In this document: positions 55,925 through 64,000 of the stretch, one piece after another
Numbering within the stretch: position 1 is the first letter of the stretch
Layout: every line of letters begins with the position of its first letter
Assembly (NCBI GenBank): GCA_946553045.1
Contig: CAMNRO010000008.1
Location: forward strand, 1 to 64,000
Direction: 5' to 3'
Source of the DNA: an uncultured Porphyromonadaceae bacterium
GTDB taxonomy: Bacteria > Bacteroidota > Bacteroidia > Bacteroidales > Muribaculaceae
DNA: 64,000 nucleotides
Notes under the pieces: model-generated
Told to the model about the DNA's origin: nothing
The model's database searches: none
The model's input: the letters and a program-made list of their open reading frames with translations, nothing else
Translations under genes and position numbers: made by a program

Positions 55925-56803
55925 TCAGAAATTGAATTTGCCGTTATCGTTCTTCCATGTGTCCTTTGGCGCGATAGTTTCCATCACATCCCAGTGTTCG
56001 GCAATTTTGCCGTTCTCGACGCGGAAGAGGTCATAAAATGATGTCGGTTCGCCCTCTCCCTTGCCGAAAGCTCCCTCGCTCACTACAAGAACGAAGTTAC
56101 CCTCGCCAAGTACCTTGTGAATCTTGTCATAACGCATGATGACACCGTTCTCTGCCATCGTTTTGAGTGCTGCTCCGAGGCCGTCCAGACCATCGGCAAT
56201 AACCGGATTGTGCTGCATATACTTGCCATTGTCGAAGTATGAAGTCAGCTTCTCAAGATTCTGCCCCATAAGGACATCTTTCACGAACTGTTCAACAAGA
56301 GCCTTGTTTTCAGCCGTCTTGTCGAGGTCTGTGACTTCGGTGACGCCGTCCAGTTCGGTGTGTCCGCTTGGATTGGGCGCGGTTGGCTTTGTCATCAGGT
56401 TGTCCCAGTGTTCCACAATCTGACCGTTCTCGAAACGGAAGATGTCGAAGCCGATCTTGGGTCCGAAGAAGTTGTAATCGGTCTGAGTGAATACATAGTC
56501 GCCGTCAGTAAAAGCACGGACAGTGTTCACGGTTGCTTTTTCGGGATAGTCCGCAAGACCGGAGAGAGCAGCTCCGAATCCAGCCACACCATCGGCAATA
56601 CCGAGGTTATGTTGGGTGTATTTGTTTGGGTTGATGTAGCTGACAGGGACAGTGTCGCCGTTTTCGATACTTTTAAGAAGTTCAACAACCTTCTCCTGAT
56701 TTGTTTTCTGAGGTTCCATAACGGTTTCATTCGTTTTATTAGCAGAGCAGCTTGTAATGGCAATTGTTGCGAAAGCTGCGGCTGCGAGGGTTTTACATAT
56801 CAT
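55925..56803 (-). CDS. Lipoprotein with two SnoaL-like (NTF2-fold) domains
   Basis: Lipobox IAITSCSAN; repeated YxQHNxxIADGxxGxGAAL and FRxENGxIxEHWD motifs. Confidence 0.85.
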   Translation of the reverse strand: MICKTLAAAAFATIAITSCSANKTNETVMEPQKTNQEKVVELLKSIENGDTVPVSYINPNKYTQHNLGIADGVAGFGAALSGLADYPEKATVNTVRAFTDGDYVFTQTDYNFFGPKIGFDIFRFENGQIVEHWDNLMTKPTAPNPSGHTELDGVTEVTDLDKTAENKALVEQFVKDVLMGQNLEKLTSYFDNGKYMQHNPVIADGLDGLGAALKTMAENGVIMRYDKIHKVLGEGNFVLVVSEGAFGKGEGEPTSFYDLFRVENGKIAEHWDVMETIAPKDTWKNDNGKFNF

Positions 56804-56835
56804 TTCTGTATGAGTTATTATTGGTTTTGCTGGTG

Positions 56836-56843
56836 CAAAGTTA
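56836..56843 (-). promoter_or_regulatory. -7 box (TAACTTTG) of the SnoaL-like gene, with -33 TTG (56865-56867)
   Basis: Plus-strand CAAAGTTA with CAA 21 bp upstream on the minus strand. Confidence 0.55.
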
Positions 56844-56995
56844 ATGACAGATATGCCCGTAAATCAAGAGGGAACCTGAATGACAGATAGTTTCATCAAG
56901 GTTAGAAATGTAGAAAGTCAACCGGTTGCAAAAAGGCCTTTAACTCTTTTTAACCGCAGTCAAAATAGAGTATTGCATACATCAGGAATGTTAGT

Positions 56996-57003
56996 TACAT
57001 TTG
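56996..57003 (+). promoter_or_regulatory. -7 box (TACATTTG) of the HxlR gene, with -33 TTG (56973-56975)
   Basis: TAnnTTTG with TTG 20 bp upstream; ATG at 57030. Confidence 0.6.
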
Positions 57004-57029
57004 TAGAGTAATTTAATCATCATAACATT

Positions 57030-57389
57030 ATGAATGAAGAAGTATATCCGGAGTGTCCGATAAGAAATATCCTTGCCCGATTCAGCGACAAGTGGTCGCT
57101 GCTGATACTTTATACACTAAATCTTCAGCCGACTATGCGTTTCAACGCTTTACGCAAAGAAATTCCCGACATATCCCAAAAAATGCTCACCAATACGCTA
57201 CGCACTCTTGAAGAGGACGGATTTGTGACACGAACAGTCTATGCCGAGGTACCTCCGAGGGTGGAATACTGTATAACCGACCGAGCACTGTCGCTTTTAC
57301 CCCACATCAATTCCCTTATAGGCTGGGCGAAGGACAATATGCCAGCAATTCTTAAAGACCGTGCTGGTATTAGGAAGTCAGGAGATTAA
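57030..57389 (+). CDS. HxlR family transcriptional regulator
   Basis: CPIRNILARFSDKWSLLILYTL; MRFNALRKEIPDISQKMLTNTLRTLEEDGFVTRTVYAEVPPRVEYCIT. Confidence 0.95.
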   Translation: MNEEVYPECPIRNILARFSDKWSLLILYTLNLQPTMRFNALRKEIPDISQKMLTNTLRTLEEDGFVTRTVYAEVPPRVEYCITDRALSLLPHINSLIGWAKDNMPAILKDRAGIRKSGD

Positions 57390-57414
57390 TAAATTAGAAA
57401 TACAACCCTATAAT

Positions 57415-57452
57415 CAACGGGAACAAGGCCAGACGGCTCTGTTCCCGTTTTC
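57415..57452 (+). terminator. Rho-independent terminator
   Basis: AACGGGAACA ... TGTTCCCGTTTTC. Confidence 0.75.
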
Positions 57453-57491
57453 TATTTCCCAACCTCCTTTCTCTTAACCTCCTATCCTCCT

Positions 57492-57534
57492 AATTTCCTA
57501 ACTTCCTAACTTCCTAACTTCCTAACTTCCTAAT
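57492..57534. repeat. 8-bp tandem repeat (TTCCTAAC, about 5 units)
   Basis: AATTTCCTAACTTCCTAACTTCCTAACTTCCTAACTTCCTAATC. Confidence 0.8.
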
Positions 57535-60500
57535 CAATAGCCTAAGGACCGGACGTAGTCGGAGGGGTTGACGCCGAATTCTTCTTTGAAGCACTGGCGG
57601 AAATAAGGCGTTGAGTTGATGCCGACCTTGAATGATACTTCAGAGACCGTAAATTTGCCCTGAGCAAGAAGCTGTTCAGCCACCTGCATACGCACTTTGC
57701 GGATATACTCGTTGGGCGACAAGCCTGTAAGAGCCTTCACCTTGCGATAGAGGGTGGCACGCGACATGCACATCGTATCCGAAAGGAATGCCACATCGAC
57801 GTTTTCCGATGCAATGTGCTCGCTCACGGCATTATGCAGACGCTCAAGGAAAGTTTTGTCGATAGCTGTCATTTCGGGCATTTTTTCTTCTGTCACCTCA
57901 GCTTCAGACAGCACTTCAGGCGCCGTCTCCACAGCTGCCGACAGCTTCATGACAGGAGCAGCCGTATTTGCAATCCGTTCGCGCGACAGCAGGATATTGT
58001 TCACACGGCTGATAAGAAGCTGAGTGCTGAAAGGCTTCGTGAGATACGAATCCGCGCCGGCCGTATAGCCGTCCTCGCGGTCGAGGTCGCTGTCCTTGGC
58101 TGTAAGTACAATCACCGGTATATGGCTTGTCTGAATGTCGGCTTTGAGCTGGCGTGTCATTTCAAGACCGTCCATCACTGGCATCATGATATCGGTGATG
58201 ACAATATCCGGCTGCACCGCGCGAGCCATTTCAAGACCTTCCTGACCGTTCGAGGCCGATTTCACTTCGAACAAGTCTGTAAACGACTCGCTGATATATT
58301 CGCGCAAATCATCATTGTCTTCCACCACAAGCACAACCGGCATACGGCGGTCCGAGACATTGACAACACCCTTTTCTTCATCGCTCTCCTGAGCAGGAAG
58401 AACCATCGAACCGCTCTCATCGGGATGGATAGCCTCCGGATAGCTCTCGTCGGCCCACAGGCGCAGAGTGAATGTAGTACCTTCGTTAAGCCTTGAGTCA
58501 ACAGATATCGAACCGTGATGCAGCTCCACAAGATTTTTGACAAGGGCGAGGCCTATACCCGTACCCGAAGCCTGATGGCTGCCTTTCTCCTGATAATAAC
58601 GGTCGAAAATATGAGGCAGAGCCTCAGCCGATATGCCATATCCGGTGTCTCCCACACTTATTTCAACATACTCACGCCCGTTTTCGTCTCCTTTGCGGCA
58701 ACTAATGTCGATAGCCCCTTTGGGAGTGTATTTGAGGGCATTCGATATGAGATTGTCGAGAATCATGCCGACGGCTTCCTTGTCGTATGGCATGACTATG
58801 TTCTCCGGCTCGGCCGCAATATTGATTTTTATTTTAGAGCCGCTTATCAGCTCCTTATACTTCAGTGCGGTCTCATATACGGTAGAAACGATATTGCCGG
58901 TCATTATGCACAGACGCTTGTTTGCAGTTTCGCTCTTGCGGAAATCAAGAATCTGGTTGACGAGCGACAGCAGCTTCTGAGCATTGCGGTTTATGACCGT
59001 GATGCGACGCCGCTCGCTTTCCGACAGACCGTCGCCACGCAAGCTGTCTTCCAAAGGCCCCACGATAAGCGTGAGCGGTGTGCGCAACTCATGTGTCACG
59101 TTGGTATAGAAGCGCAGACGCTCGTCGGCAAGTTCCTTATCCTGCAGGCGCTGCTTCTTCTCAAGTTGATAGAGCGACTCGGCCTTGATACGCCTCTGAT
59201 AGAAATAAAGCATTACGAGTATTACGCCGGCTACGAGCAGGAAATAAATCAGCTTGGCCCACCACGTGAGCGGCAGCGGAGGATTTACCTTGATTTTGAC
59301 CGAGGTAATATTCCCGCTCCAGGCCTGATTACGCATTCGTGTATCAACCTCGAAAGTGTATGAGCCTGGAGGCAGATTGCGGTACACCACCTGATTGAAG
59401 CCATTCGAGAACCAGTCATCATCGAATCCTTTGAGGCGGAATCTGTACTCTACCCGCTGGGCGAGGCTGTAGTCGGCAATATTCGCTGTTATAGACACCG
59501 TATTCTGGTCGGCATTGAGCACTATCCGCCCGTCGGAGTCGAGCTTTCCGAAAGTGGCGAAATCAGTCACCTTCTCGCCGGAACCGTAGACCTCAAACTG
59601 TGTTATGATGGCTTTGGGCGACTGGCACACAGCGAGCACCTCGCGGGGATTGAAGCGGCAGAGCCCGTTGAGAGCGCCGAAATATATGCGGCCTATGCTG
59701 TCGGTATCAACGCTCGAACTCATAAACGAGCCGAGCGGCGTATTGTCGAGATGTCCGTAGCTCGAAATGCCGCTGTCGGAAACTATCGATATGCCCTTAT
59801 TGGTGCTGACCCATATATTGCCGTCGAGGTCCTGCGTAACGGCGCTCACGAAACTGCTTGCCAGACCGTCGGAATGGCGATATTTTGTATAAACCGTATC
59901 GGCGGGATTGCTGAAATGCACAAGGCCTTCGCCCGTAGCCACCCATATCGAACCTTTCTTGTCGATAAAAAGGTCATTGACGGTGTTCGACGGGAATCCG
60001 GATTCTACATTATGGATTTTCTGGATAATCATATCCTTGTCGAAAACAAGCAGTCCGCTGCCAAAAGTACCGACCCAACGCCGCCCTGCATCATCGACCA
60101 CGATGTCGCGCGACATATCAAGGCGATGAAACCACCGCTGGCGGTGCGTCGTGGCATCGAGCGTGGTGATTCCTGCTGCACCGGCAATAAAAATGTCATC
60201 TCCGAACTGCGTTATCGACCTGACATCTTCATTTACGACACTGTCGAGCGGAACAGACGTAAATCTATCGCGTGCGCTATCGTAGAAAAACAGGCCGCCG
60301 TTGAATGCGCCGAACCACAGATTGCCCTTGCTGTCGCAAAGGGCCGCATGGATATGATTGCCGCGCTTAGAGCCGCCGAGATTGCGGTAGACGGCCACAC
60401 GGCGGTCGCCATCGAACACATTGATACCGCCGCCGTCGGTTCCGACCCATGCACGGTCATCTCGGTCGACGGCCACACTGCCGACCGTGCGGTTCGAAAG

Positions 60501-61634
60501 CGACGACAATGTAGCCTCGCCATCTTTTTCGGCCACATCCGAAAAGAGGGAGAACAAAGGTTGCTTCGAGCCTATGAAAATAATTCCTGAGCCCCAGTGG
60601 CCGAGCCATATATTACCGAATGAATCGGTATGAATGCTACGGAATGTGGCATTTCGAAATTGCTCTATACCCTGCGAATAATGGAGTTCGGGAGGGCGCG
60701 ACACCGCCTCAGGAACAAAGCCTTTTGAAAGATCGAGCTGGAAAACACCGCTGAATTCAGTCGCTATCCAGAATCTGGAGGCTCCCATCGGGCTTATGTC
60801 ATATACCATTGCCTGCGACAGGGGCCCCGACGACAGCGACGAGAATTTTTTTGTATCAGGATCAAAAAGAGCAATACCGCGGTCTGTTCCGAGGAGAACT
60901 TTACCTGATTTACAAGGCAATATGCAGTAGACCATGTTGCCGTTCAGTGAATCGGGGTCAGACGGCCGCGACATGTAGTTGCGGGCAGTCCTGTCGGCAA
61001 GCGAAATCTCCATGAAACCGTTCTTATGGCCTGCATACACAGTGTTCCCGTCGCCGGCGTCGGCCACGGTCCATATATTGCATGGAGGCATTCCCTCTAC
61101 ATTGGTATGGTTGAAATGCTCGAATGTGCCTGAGGCCGTATCGAACAAGTCGATACCCCACCAGAATGTAGCCACAAGCAGCTTGCCGTCGGAAAAAGGC
61201 ACTATGCGGGTCACATCGTCGGTAATGAGCGAGCCTGCATCGGCCGGATTATGGCGTATCTGGCGGATAGTGCCTTTACTGTAGTCGAAGGCATTGATTC
61301 CGGCACGCTGGGTCCCGATCCACATCACAGAGTCGGCAGGGTCGTCGAGCAGTGTATTCAGTTCGTTGCCGCTAAGACCGATACCGGAATCAGTCTCGCT
61401 TTTATATATCGGTATGAAGCGGCCGCCGTCGAAGATATTCAGGCCGTCTTCGGTTGCCACCCATATGAGACCGCGCTTATCCTGGGCTACGCTCATCACA
61501 TAGCTGCTGGACAGGCCGTGTTCGAGGCCGAGCGAAGCTATGGCCGCCGGCGCCGGAAGTGCGACAACTCTCGCACAAGTTGCATAAGATATGATACAGA
61601 ATAATAACAGCAATCTGTTTTTCATAGGCTTCAC
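57534..61634 (-). CDS. Hybrid two-component system sensor/regulator (HTCS), PUL type
   Basis: 1366 aa; propeller repeats; Y_Y_Y-like RFRLKGFDDDWFSNGFNQVVYRNLPPGSYTFEV; HisKA FYTNVTHELRTPLTLIVGPL; HATPase; REC IVITDIMMPVMDGLEMTRQLK; AraC HTH C-terminus. Start may be 61625. Confidence 0.95.
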   Translation of the reverse strand: MKPMKNRLLLLFCIISYATCARVVALPAPAAIASLGLEHGLSSSYVMSVAQDKRGLIWVATEDGLNIFDGGRFIPIYKSETDSGIGLSGNELNTLLDDPADSVMWIGTQRAGINAFDYSKGTIRQIRHNPADAGSLITDDVTRIVPFSDGKLLVATFWWGIDLFDTASGTFEHFNHTNVEGMPPCNIWTVADAGDGNTVYAGHKNGFMEISLADRTARNYMSRPSDPDSLNGNMVYCILPCKSGKVLLGTDRGIALFDPDTKKFSSLSSGPLSQAMVYDISPMGASRFWIATEFSGVFQLDLSKGFVPEAVSRPPELHYSQGIEQFRNATFRSIHTDSFGNIWLGHWGSGIIFIGSKQPLFSLFSDVAEKDGEATLSSLSNRTVGSVAVDRDDRAWVGTDGGGINVFDGDRRVAVYRNLGGSKRGNHIHAALCDSKGNLWFGAFNGGLFFYDSARDRFTSVPLDSVVNEDVRSITQFGDDIFIAGAAGITTLDATTHRQRWFHRLDMSRDIVVDDAGRRWVGTFGSGLLVFDKDMIIQKIHNVESGFPSNTVNDLFIDKKGSIWVATGEGLVHFSNPADTVYTKYRHSDGLASSFVSAVTQDLDGNIWVSTNKGISIVSDSGISSYGHLDNTPLGSFMSSSVDTDSIGRIYFGALNGLCRFNPREVLAVCQSPKAIITQFEVYGSGEKVTDFATFGKLDSDGRIVLNADQNTVSITANIADYSLAQRVEYRFRLKGFDDDWFSNGFNQVVYRNLPPGSYTFEVDTRMRNQAWSGNITSVKIKVNPPLPLTWWAKLIYFLLVAGVILVMLYFYQRRIKAESLYQLEKKQRLQDKELADERLRFYTNVTHELRTPLTLIVGPLEDSLRGDGLSESERRRITVINRNAQKLLSLVNQILDFRKSETANKRLCIMTGNIVSTVYETALKYKELISGSKIKINIAAEPENIVMPYDKEAVGMILDNLISNALKYTPKGAIDISCRKGDENGREYVEISVGDTGYGISAEALPHIFDRYYQEKGSHQASGTGIGLALVKNLVELHHGSISVDSRLNEGTTFTLRLWADESYPEAIHPDESGSMVLPAQESDEEKGVVNVSDRRMPVVLVVEDNDDLREYISESFTDLFEVKSASNGQEGLEMARAVQPDIVITDIMMPVMDGLEMTRQLKADIQTSHIPVIVLTAKDSDLDREDGYTAGADSYLTKPFSTQLLISRVNNILLSRERIANTAAPVMKLSAAVETAPEVLSEAEVTEEKMPEMTAIDKTFLERLHNAVSEHIASENVDVAFLSDTMCMSRATLYRKVKALTGLSPNEYIRKVRMQVAEQLLAQGKFTVSEVSFKVGINSTPYFRQCFKEEFGVNPSDYVRSLGY

Positions 61635-61919
61635 GATTTATAGTCCAAAGATAGTCGTAAATCGTTCAAAATACAACCATCAAGCGCTTTTTGAATCAAT
61701 TGTGATTTCTTAATGAGCCAAAAACGACCGAATAATACCGTTTTTCACTATAATTTCGCACCAGATATCACGCCCGTGCGGCACATGCCGCTTGCAAGAC
61801 CATGAAAACGCCATCTCTCCCCGAGCTCAGACAGCACATCATCAACGGCAAGCGGTATCTCCGATGTCTTAGACCAATCAATCTTCCGGACTATTAACCA
61901 TAACCTTAAATAACAATTT

Positions 61920-63545
61920 ATGACTTACAAGCATGCATGTATGACGGGTGCCCTGGCGCTCTCGCTTCTCGCAGCCTCGTCGTGTTCCGACGACAAGTGG
62001 GGAACGGTAGACAACGCGGTGCCCAGCTTTGCAGTGACCTCCGACCATGTCATGACAGACTATGGACAGGACATTCACTTCGCCGGCAAAATAACTGATG
62101 CCGACGGTATCGCTTCTATCACACTCTCTTGCCCCGGATTGAACATCGACAAGACTATCGACATTATTGATATCTACGGTGAACCCAAAACCGAATACGA
62201 CCTCGACTATAGCGTGCGCGTGCGCAACGATGTAGTCGGAGAGAGCTTCGACGTGCTCATCACAATCATCGACGTTGCCGGGAACAAAACAGAGCAGACC
62301 GTGCTCGTAACCATGGACGGCGACTTCACCGCGCCAGTCTTCATCACAATGCCCGACAAAGAAGTAACTGTTCTATACAAAGAGAATCCTACTTTCAATC
62401 TCAGCTTCTCGGTGCGAGACAACCGCGAAATCGACTACGTCACTGTTGATGTCACAGGTGTTGACGGTTTCCCAATCACTATACAGGGTAATGGCCAGAA
62501 TACCGTGGAATACTCTCGCAAATTAGAGCTCCCCACAGCCATCGCACAATACAACTTGACTATTATTGCTGCCGACAAAGCCGCTCAGGAAGGCGAAGTA
62601 CGCAAAGACACTGTATCTACAGTTATCAACGTATCTGAGCTTCCTGACTGGGACGTTCTTTATCTGGCCGACGTAGCGACTGCCGCCGAACTCAACAGCG
62701 ACGTTTTCGGCGTTCCTATAGCAATGGACCATGTAGGAGTAAACAAATACCGCGTGCGTTACTATAATGAAAAAGCAGGCACCGAAATCTGCTTCATTCC
62801 CCAGAAGACCGACTTCGGCCCCATCTGCTTCGGTCCTGACCCCGAGAACCCCTCTGTGCTCGGAGATGATCCCGAAAGCGTAGGACGCGTGAAGCTCGAC
62901 CAGGCCGGTGTCTACTATGTGATTGACGTCAACACATTCGAGCGCACCGTCGAACTCGACACATATCCCGTGAGCGAGGCTGTGAACCCCGTAATGTACC
63001 TTAAATACGGCGAGAACTTCCTCTGGACATGGAGCGACAACTGGAACCAGGACGACCCCTGGATGCAGGAGTGGTATTTCGGCCCCGCTTCCGGTCCCGA
63101 CAATGTCAAAGTCCGCATGGAGCAGGATCCGAAGAATCCCAATATCTTCGTTGTCTCCGACTGGAAACTCGAAGCCGGCAGCGAACGCTTCATTCTCCAC
63201 AACTGGCACAGCCACGGCTGGTGGAACTACACAACATGGCGTGTCGACAACGGCTCAGCCCCCAGCAAGTGTGTCTACTATGGTATCTTATGGCCTGACA
63301 ATGTCAAGTTCTCGTCTAACAAAAATTACTTCGACTGGAAATACGGGCAGAGCATGACAGCCGATGAATTCAACTTCATGTATCCCAATGCCGGTGGCAA
63401 GTTCAACGAAACAAGCTGGGCTTCCGAAGATTATCGCAAGATCTTTATCGGCGACAACTGGATTGACATCAAAATACCCGCCGAAGGCTCATACAAAATT
63501 GTATTCGACGCTCATGCCGAACGCATAAAAATGCTTCCCAAATAA
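61920..63545 (+). CDS. SusE/SusF-like surface glycan-binding lipoprotein
   Basis: Lipobox LLAASSCSDD; Ig/cadherin-like domains; Trp-rich NFLWTWSDNWNQDDPWMQEWYFGP; directly upstream of a SusC-like start. Confidence 0.78.
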   Translation: MTYKHACMTGALALSLLAASSCSDDKWGTVDNAVPSFAVTSDHVMTDYGQDIHFAGKITDADGIASITLSCPGLNIDKTIDIIDIYGEPKTEYDLDYSVRVRNDVVGESFDVLITIIDVAGNKTEQTVLVTMDGDFTAPVFITMPDKEVTVLYKENPTFNLSFSVRDNREIDYVTVDVTGVDGFPITIQGNGQNTVEYSRKLELPTAIAQYNLTIIAADKAAQEGEVRKDTVSTVINVSELPDWDVLYLADVATAAELNSDVFGVPIAMDHVGVNKYRVRYYNEKAGTEICFIPQKTDFGPICFGPDPENPSVLGDDPESVGRVKLDQAGVYYVIDVNTFERTVELDTYPVSEAVNPVMYLKYGENFLWTWSDNWNQDDPWMQEWYFGPASGPDNVKVRMEQDPKNPNIFVVSDWKLEAGSERFILHNWHSHGWWNYTTWRVDNGSAPSKCVYYGILWPDNVKFSSNKNYFDWKYGQSMTADEFNFMYPNAGGKFNETSWASEDYRKIFIGDNWIDIKIPAEGSYKIVFDAHAERIKMLPK

Positions 63546-63592
63546 CAGAGCCGGTATGACCCACTAACATTAAACCACGTTTCAACTATTTT

Positions 63593-64000
63593 ATGAAAAA
63601 ACAAATATTATTTCTGTGCGCGGCTCTGATAGGACTCGTGGCCATGGCGCAGAACCTGACGGTGAAGGGTACTGTGATATCCGCCGCCGACAACGAGCCT
63701 CTGATAGGCGCTTCGGTGACTCTAAAAGGCGCCAACAACGGTGCTGTCACCGACTTCGACGGCAACTACACCATATCGGGTGTGCCCGCAAACGCCGTTC
63801 TCGTATTCAACTATGTGGGTTTCAAACCCGCTGAAATTGCAGTCGACGGCCGCACCAGCATCGATGTGGCTCTCGAAGAAAACACATCTGTCCTTGACGA
63901 AGTTGTCGTTGTAGGTTACGGTGTTGTGAAGCGCTCCGACCTCACCAGTTCCATCACCACTGTGAAGGGCGACGCCATAACCGAAGTCACAACCGGCAAT
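63593..64000 (+). CDS. SusC/RagA family TonB-linked outer membrane protein (5' part, truncated by window end)
   Basis: MKKQILFLCAALIGLVAMAQNLTVKGTVISAADNEPLIGASVTLKGANNGAVTDFDGNYTI; TonB-box-like LDEVVVVGYG. Absent from the ORF track because no stop lies in the window. Confidence 0.93.
   Translation, partial: MKKQILFLCAALIGLVAMAQNLTVKGTVISAADNEPLIGASVTLKGANNGAVTDFDGNYTISGVPANAVLVFNYVGFKPAEIAVDGRTSIDVALEENTSVLDEVVVVGYGVVKRSDLTSSITTVKGDAITEVTTGN

Noticed and set aside
57492-57534. Possible CRISPR-like array
   Set aside because: Uninterrupted 8-bp tandem repeat with no spacers and no cas genes nearby.

Overview
The window is a chromosomal segment whose gene content fits Bacteroidales, possibly Muribaculaceae. 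Support includes the fused LpxC/FabZ, the Bacteroidetes-type NusB, SusC/SusE-like and HTCS proteins, and many TAnnTTTG -7 boxes.

Main blocks, left to right:
- 0.1-12.4 kb: heavy-metal efflux operon (permease-HMA fusion, His-rich CusB-like adaptor, CusA-like RND pump, TolC-like protein) with a GH106-type glycosidase inside it. A GNAT protein, an FtsE-like ATPase and a tandem thioredoxin pair follow.
- 12.5-25 kb: core genes (DUF5606, nusB, yajC, ybbR-like, coaE, lpxD, lpxC/fabZ, lpxA) mixed with glycosidase and phosphoesterase genes (GH99-like, calcineurin-like, GH92).
- 25.1-25.5 kb: RNase P RNA flanked by two copies of an AT-rich palindromic element.
- 25.6-34.6 kb: DUF695, GH43, an outer-membrane barrel protein divergent from a histidine kinase/response regulator pair, an FAD oxidoreductase, a MATE exporter, and an initiator-type tRNA-Met.
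- 34.8-53.5 kb: htpG, a low-GC membrane-anchored UvrD-like helicase with a possible nuclease insertion, a porin, polyprenyl synthetase, HtrA, YtxH proteins, a MINPP-like phosphatase, GT25, S9 peptidase and DUF6155.
- 53.5-57.4 kb: accessory block with an alcohol dehydrogenase remnant, a compact PNPOx-like / Zn-macrodomain / class M sirtuin operon, a duplicated SnoaL-like lipoprotein and an HxlR regulator.
- 57.5-64 kb: HTCS regulator and the start of a polysaccharide utilization locus.

The strongest candidates for new biology are the SirTM/macrodomain operon without visible lipoyl-carrier genes, the helicase-nuclease-like singleton, the internally duplicated NusB, the GH106 gene inside the metal efflux operon, and the 22-bp-spaced direct repeats in front of the kinase pair. 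All family assignments come from reading motifs by eye. No database search was run.
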